Part shown: piece after piece, positions 55,846-64,000 of the stretch
Layout of the letters: every line of letters begins with the position of its first letter
Position numbering within the stretch: the first letter of the stretch is position 1
From: Dermatophagoides farinae
Taxonomy: Eukaryota; Arthropoda; Arachnida; Sarcoptiformes; Pyroglyphidae
Direction of reading: 5' to 3'
DNA length: 64,000 nt
Assembly: GCF_024713945.1 (NCBI RefSeq)
Contig: NC_134682.1
Span: 2,666,001-2,730,000 of the forward strand
Notes under the pieces: model-generated
Seen by the model: only the letters and a program-made list of their open reading frames with translations
What the model was told of the DNA's origin: nothing
The model's database searches: none
Made by a program: the position numbers and the translations under genes

Positions 55846-57524
55846 TATTTTGAATCATCATCATTGTTCTATAGATTTTGTTTGGTTTTTTTTCATCACT
55901 ATTTTGATGTATAGGAAAAAACGATTTTTCAATTTCAACCATCATCATCGAATTCAATCATCATCAATCATATAAATTCATAAACAATTAATGTTTAATG
56001 GCTGTAAAATAAAATGAAAATAAAAAAAAATTATAATTATAATTATCAAATTTCAAAGGTATATTTTGGTTTATTTGAATTTTATTTAACCTGATTGACA
56101 TTTCGAATCTGATGATGATGATGATGATGATGATGATTCGAATTCAAATCAAATGGCGGCAGCAGCAATCAACAGGTTGATGCCATAATATACAACCGCG
56201 CAAGCTTCTCACATTCATTTTGTTTGGGGGCTAACTTGTTACAGCTAAAGTTTTGTTTGGAGCCCATGCATACATTTATGATATGTTGTATATAGCTTGG
56301 CCTGACCCTGCTTGGCTTCTTTTTATTTTCGATCGATTCTTCATTATAATGACTCGATTTTTTTTCCGTGGCTCTTGTTTGTTTGTTTGTTATCAAGTCG
56401 AACAGGTTACCTTTTCGTGTTGTCGATGAACAAAAAAAAAGTTTTTTTTCTCGTAGTTCTAAAAAATGATCTCTTGTTTTTTTTTGTTTGTTTGTTTGAG
56501 ATACGTTGATGGATATTATTCAATATTCAACAAGTTGCCAAAGAAATGGTTCTTCAAATTCATCAAAGTTTTTCTATTTGTGTGTTTGTCAACAATTGTT
56601 GATGCTCAATTGAACATTACATTACATTTTTATTATTAAATTAGATTAGATATATATTTATTACATACATCTCCATATATTTATACGAAGATTGAAGAAA
56701 AAAAAGAATCTTTCATTCAATTATTGTGTTGGTTAAACAACCGGTGGCCACCTATATCAATAATCAAATATCAACAATAACAACAACATCACCACTACTA
56801 CTATTTAACATTTACCATTATTATCATCATCATAATCATCATCATCACCATCATCATCATTGTTGTCATGGATGATGTTTAGAAATGATATATCCCATCA
56901 TATATATATAGCGAATTTGAACAAGAATAGATCAAATGAAGAAAAAAATAATAATAATAATAATTGCCTGCAATATTTTTAGCAACATTTTGCTGTTGAT
57001 GTTGTATATATATACAAAAAAATACAGTTTTCCTGTTTGATCTGATTCGAATAATAATTTTCGAGTCATCAGCATAAGAGAATTTGTATTCAGAATTACT
57101 GAACAATATTCTATGATGATGCCACAGACAAACATATTATTGTTGATATATGTTAATGGTGGATGATGGAAACAATTTTTTTTTTGTTTTCATTCTGAAT
57201 CTGAATTCATCATCAAATATAATAAGTATATATATGTTGATGAAAAAGATGTAATCAACTTGTTGCTCCATTTATTGTGATTTGTTTTTTTTTATACGTG
57301 TGTTTGTGTTTAAGTGTGTTTGTGCTTCTTTAGTTCTCATCATTTTCTCATCTAAATTGATAAGATGATGTATTGATTGATATTGATAGATTGAAAAATG
57401 ATTTTGTATACAAAAATTAAAAAAAAACGACAATGTCATCAAATACAATAATCAATAACATTCATCCATCCATTTTTTTTTTGAATATATGATAGCAACA
57501 AATTAATGTAAATCATCATTCACA
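55846..57524. other. intergenic DNAJC8 / Melted
   Basis: 1.68 kb. AATAAA at 56008-56013 is the likely DNAJC8 poly(A) signal. A (GAT)n run is at 56111-56137, followed by a less AT-rich patch to about 56310. Another CAT-rich run lies near 56822-56865. No credible exon; leader exons of the Melted gene could lie here. Confidence 0.45.
56008..56013 (+). terminator. poly(A) signal of DNAJC8
   Basis: AATAAA 163 nt after the stop codon, followed by a second AATAAA-like run near 56020. Confidence 0.55.
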
Positions 57525-59529
57525 ATGCATCCATTATTTGTTGAAGTTTTAAGTAAAAAAGATCTTAGCCGTGCTGGTGAATTATTCGCCATCGATGATC
57601 GTGCCATTGTTAAAGATCTATCTGAATTATTGGCAACAATAAAAAAGATAAGCAATTCACCATATTATATTGATCGTCATAATGATCAAAGTGTTGTTGA
57701 AATTTGTCTAACACGAATTATCAGTGCCATTAGGTATGTTGATGAATCACAGCAAATTGTTATTGTTATAAAAAATATAATGATGATGATGATTCTATTT
57801 TTCATAATTCTATTGTCCACAGAGATACGAATACAATTGAAGAACATGCTCGTGCATTAGTAGCATTACTTGAATCATGTTTACTTTATAATCTGAAACC
57901 AACAAATCGTGATCAGGATCCACCACATGCTAAGATTGCAAGCGAAGTTGTTTCATTTATATTTTTGGTTAGTTTTTTTTCTCCCAAATGAAAATCCTGT
58001 TTACCGTTGTTTTTTTTTAAATTTTTTTTCCAAATAGAATCATAGCAAAAAATCTGTCATGTGTTTGGCCGTACCAGTTGCTGTAAAACTTCTTCATAGA
58101 GGCAACAAAGAACTTAGTCGAAATCTATCTAGCTATTTATCATTGGCAGCCATACATAATGCCGATCTATTGGCTCCATATATACAGCCAATAATTGATT
58201 CGATAATCAGTGGCAATTATTCATTGGTACGAGTATTATCGAAAATCTATGTGATCAATAAGGAACCAATACATGATCATATCATGGCACTTGTTTGCCT
58301 TTTACCGCAATGCGATACATCGGAAAAATCATCATTGCTTAATCTGTTTGCTTTGATTTCTAAACATAAACCGTCTATACTTGAAGATGATCTTCATCAG
58401 CTTAGCGATTGTCTTCAACATCCACAGACGGCCTATACGACCATGCAGATTTTTCTTGATATGGCTCATCATAATAATAAAAAATTTATTGATTACATTC
58501 CTCGAGTGATTGCCTCATGTGAGATTCATTCCGGAATGGTATCGATAGCGGCCGAATTTCTTGGAATTGTTGGCAAATTAAATATTTCCGAAGCCCAAGA
58601 TTGTGTTCGATTTTTAACATCACAGCTATCAAAATCTGATCTCGGAACAACAATAACATTATTAAAACAGATTAAATCAATTTCCGAAGTTTATCCATCA
58701 GTGTTGCCGAACGTTATGTCCATTATCATTGCACAGACAGAAAATTCAACATCATCGACCGTACAATCGTATCTTCAACAATTAAATGTGATCAATCAGA
58801 CAAACAATTCATCAGCTAATCGTGTGAATTCCAATTCAGATTCAATATCAAGTACAAATTTGGTCAATAACCTTGTCAATTCGGTCAATAAGAATTGTTT
58901 TCTCAGCAGTGATATTTCGAGCCTTATTACAGCCCAACAACAACAGCAGCAATCGAGTCGTAGCACAAATACAAATAGTAACATTAGTTCCACCGGTGGA
59001 AAACTAGGCGGAAATAGTGGATTTCACATCTGGAATCGTAGCATACCAAGATTACATGTAGTAAGTGGTGGTAGTCAGATACATAATCAACCACCATCGA
59101 ATGTACATCGAAGTCTGACAGCATTGGTTGCATCAGCCGGTGGTGTCAGTGTCGTTGGTAATAGTGGAAGTGGAAATGGCGGTGGTGGTGGTGGTGGCAC
59201 TAATGCTGGTGGTGGATCATCATCATCGAATACGGCTAGTCGTCATTACATAAATCGTATGTCAATCGAATCAATGAATACGACGAATACACCGTCTAGT
59301 TCACAGAAAAGTGCATCATCATCATATTTGCTTGCTTTACAAGAAAAAGAACTTGCATCAAAAAATGTCAATTCTTCGATTGATTCACAACTTCAGCAAC
59401 AGATATCTGGATCATATACACTTAAAAATAATTCAAGTAAAAATGAATTAAATTTCATCGGTCGAAACAGTGGTAATGGTGGTGTCGGTACTGGTAGCAT
59501 TGTCGGTAAAGAATTAAGTAAAGCACTTC

Positions 59530-59562
<33 letters not shown>

Positions 59563-60594
59563 TGATTTCATCCGATTCCAATTCATATTCACCAATGTCC
59601 AATGCAGCTACTTGTGTATCGAATGATTTAACGTCTAAACAATCATCGAATGATTCCCGTCAGATAACTGTTTTCGAACCATATCCAATGCGTGATGCTG
59701 TACAACATTTTTGTGAAAAACATAATGATAAAATCAAAACATATATGCAAAAAGTATTGGTAAAAATCCCATTACCTGTTAAATGTACGATCGAAGAGAA
59801 ACGTTCGAAAAAGATTGCGAAAATCTATTTCGCATGTCAAGCCAAAGGTGAACATTGTCTTTATACCCGAAATTATTTTGTAATGAAAACGAAAAATGCT
59901 CGTGTATGGATACATTTAATGTTTCTAGCATTACAAGCAAAAGCCAAATCATCACTTTGTACACGTGAACCATCGGTGAATGCATTGAAAAATTGTTGGG
60001 AAACCTTAAAGGTGGATAATAAATCATTTCTTACGTTGGTCACATCAAATTTTCCATCAGCTAAAGATCAAGAAATTCTTATCGATGAATTACGTTCGAA
60101 TCGTTATTTTGATGTTTTTAAATTTAATGCCATCATGCAATTATGGGGCTGTTTTCTGTGCAATCACCCGGATAAAGCAACCGGATTTCTAAAGAATTCC
60201 GAACCAGTTATAGAAGGACAGTTAAAAGAAAAGAAAGGAAAATGGAAATTTTTTCGCCGTTGGCGTACGAGATATTTTACCCTTTCGGGAATTCATCTAT
60301 ACCGAGACGAGGTGGTTTCGAATGTTTTATTCTGATCTGATATTCTAATCGTAGATTTTATTTTTTTTTTAAACAATATAGACCGGCGACAAAGATGGCC
60401 AACCGATCGAAGTGGGTAAAGTACAGAGTGTTCGTGCCATTGGTAATTCACGTGGTCGTACCATACCGAAAGCATTTGAAATATTTACCAATGATAAAAC
60501 TTATATATTGAAAGCAAAAAACAGTCAAAACAATCAGGAATGGATGCAATGTCTTTCCATAGCGATGGCACATTCACAAGCCAAAGACCAATGA
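57525..60594 (+). CDS. VEPH1: Melted / VEPH1 PH-domain protein
   Basis: Four exons: 57525-57733, 57823-57967, 58038-60311 (donor GTGGTT; 60314 is a possible alternative) and 60382-60594; about 946 aa (human VEPH1 833). Drosophila Melted is a membrane-associated adaptor linking insulin/TOR and Hippo-type signalling. Residues 1 to about 370 form the conserved helical repeat region (MHPLFVEVLSKKDLSRAGEL, VPVAVKLLHRGNKELSRNLS, YLSLAAIHNADLLAPYI). The middle 370-650 is low complexity (Asn/Ser, Gly run, a long His run at about 59527-59562). The conserved C-terminal part resumes near 660 (PYPMRDAVQHFCEKHNDKI), and the PH domain runs from about 844 (EGQLKEKKGKWKFFRRWRTR) to FEIFTNDKTYILKAKN near the end. 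The ATG at 57525 agrees with the family N-terminus. Confidence 0.93.
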
Positions 60595-60971
60595 AATATC
60601 GATAATAACATCAACAATAATGGCTATATAAATATCAATCATTAATCTATATCTATCAATTCATCATTTCGAACAACCTTTTGACAAACAAAGGTTTTTT
60701 TTATCATCCAATAAAAGCTTTTATTTATATGAAAATTGAAAACAAAATTAAAATTTTTCGATCATTAAATGGGGAAAAAAAAATTCATATCATAATTATT
60801 TTTGGCATTCAATGCGCATGTGTCGTCCGATAGTGTGAATCGAATATGAGTTTGTTTGTTTCATTTCAAATAATAATAACAATATTTTAAATTCAATGAA
60901 AAAGAAAATCATCTACAATTATTGATTAATGATTTTATTTCAATTTACATGACGAATAATCTTGATAAAAT
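60595..60971. other. intergenic Melted / small zinc-finger gene
   Basis: 377 bp. AATAAA at 60710-60715 is a clear poly(A) signal for Melted. The rest is AT-rich with no exon and should contain the promoter of the next gene. Confidence 0.5.
60710..60715 (+). terminator. poly(A) signal of Melted
   Basis: AATAAA 116 nt downstream of the stop codon. Confidence 0.6.
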
Positions 60972-61655
60972 ATGGCTGAAACCAATGAAATTGAACAATT
61001 TCAATACGATGATGATGATGATGATGATAAAATCCTTTTGATATCACCATTCAACAATAGCCAATCATTATCAACAAATCAAAAGCAAAAAACAATCGAT
61101 GATTTTATCAGACAAGTTCAAGATGAAAAGTTTGATATCAATGTGATTGATAATGTCGATCAGCGAATAAAATCATCTAATGATACATCAATTGTTATGG
61201 AAAAATATTTTGATGAAGAAATTGTTTACATACACTGTCCGATTTGTTGTAAATCGTCGAAAAATATCAATCACATCAGAAATTGTGCACAAAAATCAAA
61301 TATTGCACCCAAAGAGGTGATATATAATCTTCGAAAAATAAAAACAATCAAACGAATAAAATTGAAAAAAATAACGAATTGTAATCAAAAAAATTCTCAA
61401 CGGACCCTTGATAATACATCACTAAATCGTCGAAAAACATTATTTGTAAATGATAAGGATTTGAAAAAATCGATATTTGAAAAAAATATTTCAAGATTGA
61501 AAATTGTCGCAAATCGGATATCCGATTATAATGAGAATGGTGAAATTCCATACCATCAACAGCAAATAGATAATCTACCCGAATTTTGGTTAGCTTCATT
61601 TCTGGATTTTCAATCCGAAAAATATCAATTGATTGAATTTCAAAAATTTTTTTAA
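60972..61655 (+). CDS. small protein with one SLX4-like UBZ4/C2HC zinc finger
   Basis: Single exon, 227 aa. The N-terminus is acidic (seven consecutive Asp at 13-19). About residues 93-125 contain a C-x2-C...H-x4-C cluster, HCPICCKSSKNINHIRNCA, followed by KSNIAPKEVIYNLRKIK. That zinc-finger-plus-helix layout resembles the UBZ-type fingers of SLX4/MUS312, where the finger is followed by a 'C(A)..x..K.LL.AL' helix. SLX4 scaffolds structure-specific nucleases in DNA repair, but usual orthologues exceed 1000 aa and carry BTB, SAP and SLX1-binding domains that I do not see here. A basic stretch (KTIKRIKLKKITNCNQK) follows, and the end (LPEFWLASFLDFQSEKYQLI) looks helical and aromatic. It may be a reduced SLX4, or an unrelated nuclear zinc-finger protein. 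A poly(A) signal is at 61759-61764. Confidence 0.6.
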   Translation: MAETNEIEQFQYDDDDDDDKILLISPFNNSQSLSTNQKQKTIDDFIRQVQDEKFDINVIDNVDQRIKSSNDTSIVMEKYFDEEIVYIHCPICCKSSKNINHIRNCAQKSNIAPKEVIYNLRKIKTIKRIKLKKITNCNQKNSQRTLDNTSLNRRKTLFVNDKDLKKSIFEKNISRLKIVANRISDYNENGEIPYHQQQIDNLPEFWLASFLDFQSEKYQLIEFQKFF

Positions 61656-61758
61656 AACGAAAAATTGATCCAACATCTTTGCCTATGTTTTTTTTTGTTA
61701 ATTTAATTTCTTAATAACTATCCGGTTTTTCTATACCAAGCATTATAATCATCTTGTG

Positions 61759-61764
61759 AATAAA
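61759..61764 (+). terminator. candidate poly(A) signal of the small zinc-finger gene
   Basis: AATAAA 104 nt after the stop codon; the SF3B4 start is 132 nt further downstream. Confidence 0.5.
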
Positions 61765-61895
61765 ATCTTTTTTTTTCATTAAAAAACGTTGTATATGATG
61801 AGCACCCTCAATTGATTAATGCGCTCTCGCGTGTTTATTTTTTTTTTAAATAATTTCATCAGGTTTTTTCTCTCAAAGTTTTTCAACGATAAATT

Positions 61896-63047
61896 ATGGC
61901 TGCCGGTCCGATTGCTGAACGTAATCAGGATGCTACAATCTATGTCGGCGGTCTTGATGAAAAAGTTAATGAAAGTATTTTATGGGAATTATTTGTACAA
62001 GCTGGTCCTGTCGTCAATGTTCATATGCCTAAAGATCGAGTGACCAATCTACATCAAGGCTATGGTTTCGTTGAATTTATGTGCGAAGAAGATGCCGATT
62101 ATGGAATCAAAATTATGAACATGATTAAACTTTATGGTAAACCGATTCGTGTGAATAAAGCATCGGCACATCAGAAAAATTTGGATGTTGGTGCAAATGT
62201 TTTCATCGGTAATCTTGATCCAGAAGTGGATGAAAAACTTTTATACGATACTTTCTCTGCTTTTGGTGTTATACTTCAAACACCGAAAATTATGCGTGAT
62301 CCGGAAACAGGAAATTCAAAAGGCTATGCATTCATTAATTTTGCCAGTTTCGAAGCATCAGATGCCGCTATTGAAGCGATGAATGGCCAATATCTTTGTA
62401 ATAGGCCTATAACGATTAGCTATGCATTCAAAAAAGATGCCAAAGGTGAACGTCATGGTTCGGCTGCCGAACGATTATTGGCCGCTCAAAATCCATTAGC
62501 TCAGGCTGATCGACCTCATCAATTGTTTGCCGATGCTCCACCAACGGCCCCGACAACTGCAGCTGTTGCGGCACCAATGATGGCTCCAATGATGGTTCCA
62601 GCAGCTGCATCTTCAACCATTCCAACTATGCCACCACCACCACCACCGGCAGTCAACATGTATTACCATGGACAAGAAGCAACTGATCCGGCCGCAACAA
62701 TGAATATGATGGCCATGAATATGTTGAATTGGCAACATGGTCTTCCGGCGGCAATGCCACCACCACCACCACCTCCTCCACCACCTATGATCAATCATCA
62801 TCAACATTTGATGGCGATGCCGCCACCACCACCACCTCCTCCTCCTCCATCTGGTCAATCGCAACCGGGAGCATCAGCTATGATGGCAATGGCTCCCCCA
62901 CCTCCACCACCACCCATGATGATGCCGAATGGTCATCCACATCCGCACCTAGTACCACCTCCTCCTCCTCCACCATCACCCTTTCCAGGAGCAAACATTC
63001 ATGGGTTTGGTATACCTCCTCCACCACCACCCCCTTCTTCGGGTTAA
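61896..63047 (+). CDS. SF3B4: splicing factor 3B subunit 4 (SAP49)
   Basis: Single exon, 383 aa (human 424). A U2 snRNP SF3b subunit that contacts pre-mRNA upstream of the branch site. The N-terminus [20 protein letters not shown] is nearly identical to animal SF3B4. RRM1 spans about 13-90 ([10 protein letters not shown] and [15 protein letters not shown]) and RRM2 about 101-180 ([20 protein letters not shown] and [20 protein letters not shown]). The [26 protein letters not shown] block follows, then a Pro/Met/Ala-rich tail with several runs of six or more prolines. The tail is built from CCA/CCT repeats, which create open frames on the other strands that are shadows. It converges with RIOK3, whose stop is 187 bp away. 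Confidence 0.97.
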   Translation: MAAGPIAERNQDATIYVGGLDEKVNESILWELFVQAGPVVNVHMPKDRVTNLHQGYGFVEFMCEEDADYGIKIMNMIKLYGKPIRVNKASAHQKNLDVGANVFIGNLDPEVDEKLLYDTFSAFGVILQTPKIMRDPETGNSKGYAFINFASFEASDAAIEAMNGQYLCNRPITISYAFKKDAKGERHGSAAERLLAAQNPLAQADRPHQLFADAPPTAPTTAAVAAPMMAPMMVPAAASSTIPTMPPPPPPAVNMYYHGQEATDPAATMNMMAMNMLNWQHGLPAAMPPPPPPPPPPMINHHQHLMAMPPPPPPPPPPSGQSQPGASAMMAMAPPPPPPPMMMPNGHPHPHLVPPPPPPPSPFPGANIHGFGIPPPPPPPSSG

Positions 63048-63136
63048 TAATTAAAATTGAACGAAAAAATTGATTTTGTACAGAATGGATAGATTTATTC
63101 ACAAAAAAATTTATTGCCATCAACATACAAAATTTT

Positions 63137-63142
63137 AATAAA
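63137..63142 (+). terminator. poly(A) signal of SF3B4
   Basis: AATAAA 89 nt after the stop codon. Minus-strand AATAAA copies for RIOK3 lie at 63110-63115 and 63094-63099, further into SF3B4. Confidence 0.55.
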
Positions 63143-63234
63143 ATTTTTTTCAAAAAAATTAATTCGATTCCAAAAATTGCTCACACATAAATCAATCAAT
63201 AATGAATTCTTTGCCACATATCCAGGAACAATGT

Positions 63235-63949
63235 CTATGCCTTTACAAAACCTTCGGCACGATTCTGTTGTAATGCTTTTTCAAACAATTCATCAAACAT
63301 ATCCGGTTCACATTGTTGTTTCGTTTCAAAAGAGCAAATGTCAACATTTTTTCTACTTTTCTCATAGTTTTCCATCTGTGTATAATTGTAAAAAATGAAA
63401 TAAGAAAATCTATGACAACAACATTGATTCAAATAATACCTTGTCGAATAATTCAATGACAACGGCATCATGTTCCAATTCGCTCATATTTTTGCCCGTA
63501 ATCGTTTCAAATAGTTTGCAAGGTGATTTAAAGTCGCATAATTTTTTTGAGAAAAACTATACAAACATATTGATTGGTTAGCTTTCTGTAGACAAAAAAA
63601 TTTTTCATCTTACCTTGCAAATATTGACACAATCTCTCCATAAGAATCTGAATGCCATTGGATGTGTAGTTCGCACTGATTGTGAAACATCAATACACCA
63701 TAATTTATTCTCATACCACAATAGATTATATTCACTTAGATCAGCGTGAATCATATCACATTCTTTGTACAATCGTATCATTAATTTTTCAGTTTCAGTC
63801 CAAATTCTATTGAATAATTCTTCGGGAAATTTTAGATTTTTAATTGTTGGTGCAGGGCGGCCTTCACGGCCAATAAACGTCATGATTAGGATATGTTTTT
63901 TCAGTAATACAACTTCAGGGCAGGCGATTCCAAATTTACGTAATCGATT
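63235..63949 (-). CDS. RIOK3: RIO kinase 3, C-terminal part (runs off window)
   Basis: Three exons on the minus strand are inside the window: 63949-63614, 63556-63440 and 63375-63235, totalling 198 residues including the natural stop; the 5' exons lie beyond 64000. RIOK3 is an atypical serine/threonine kinase implicated in ribosome maturation and innate immune signalling. The visible part starts NRLRKFGIACPEVVLLKKH and ILIMTFIGREG (human CPQVVLLKKHILVMSFIGHD), the hinge region. It includes the catalytic loop MIHADLSEYNLLWYENKLW (catalytic Asp in HADLSEYN) and the metal-binding WCIDVSQSVRTTHP. RIOK1 and RIOK2 are less similar at CPEVVLLKKHIL and in the C-terminal extension. The acceptor at 63950 (TAATTAG) marks an intron entering from the right; no further exon is visible in the last 50 bases. 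Confidence 0.9.
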
Positions 63950-64000
63950 CTAATTATTTTATAGATTTATTTTTTTTTAAATAAATTTGTCCAAAATTAA

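Noticed and set aside
62613-63153. Trp/Arg-rich and Thr/Ser-rich frames over the end of SF3B4
   Set aside because: They are other-frame readings of the CCA/CCT proline repeats of SF3B4.

Overview
The window is nuclear DNA of a small-genome arthropod, most likely an astigmatid mite (house-dust, scab or storage mite type). The base composition is very AT-rich, and most introns are only 55-80 bp with GT..AG ends. Starts commonly read AAAATG. Non-coding DNA is full of (CA)n, (CAT/ATG)n and poly-A/T tracts. The arthropod signal comes from an RR cuticle protein and from rotund/squeeze, Melted and DCX-EMAP homologues. The mite assignment is an inference from gene style, not from a database match. 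No bacterial genes, rRNA, recognisable tRNA, CRISPR array, autonomous transposon or viral element was seen.

Layout: cuticle protein (+, 545-1172); ARL6IP1 (-, 2304-2977); THOC2 (+, 3464-8338); RPP30 (-, 8358-9663); MRPL28 (+, 9853-11006); trifunctional GART (+, 11553-14646); USP48 (+, 15092-20412); a rotund/squeeze-type six-finger transcription factor (+, about 21659-31341, long introns); a second C2H2 zinc-finger gene (+, 33874-35571); a divergent Kv-beta/aldo-keto reductase (+, 37245-38828); DCX-EMAP (-, 38951-43537); Mi-2/CHD4 (-, 46379-53472); an unrecognised 248-aa gene (-, 53946-54765); DNAJC8 (+, 55114-55845); Melted/VEPH1 (+, 57525-60594); a small protein with one SLX4-like zinc finger (+, 60972-61655); SF3B4 (+, 61896-63047); and the 3' end of RIOK3 (-, 63235-63949, running off the window). 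Exon joins were derived by hand from splice sites, reading frame and family similarity. For nearly every gene the phases close exactly.

The first 20 kb and last 10 kb are gene-dense housekeeping regions, with closely spaced divergent pairs (ARL6IP1/THOC2, RPP30/MRPL28, unknown/DNAJC8) and convergent pairs (THOC2/RPP30, KCNAB/DCX-EMAP, SF3B4/RIOK3) whose 3' ends must nearly touch or overlap. The middle (20-37 kb) is a low-density, microsatellite-rich developmental-regulator region. Several products act in nuclear gene expression (THOC2 mRNA export, SF3B4 and DNAJC8 splicing, Mi-2 chromatin remodelling, RPP30 tRNA processing, USP48 deubiquitination), but there is no operon-like functional unit.

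The points most worth a second look are a Kv-beta homologue whose catalytic tyrosine is Phe and whose cofactor loop is shortened, alternative first exons of the rotund-like gene that share one splice phase, an intron with a donor-embedded stop exactly at the GARS/AIRS boundary of GART, and intertwined poly(A) signals of convergent genes. I did not find a convincing new multi-gene system.
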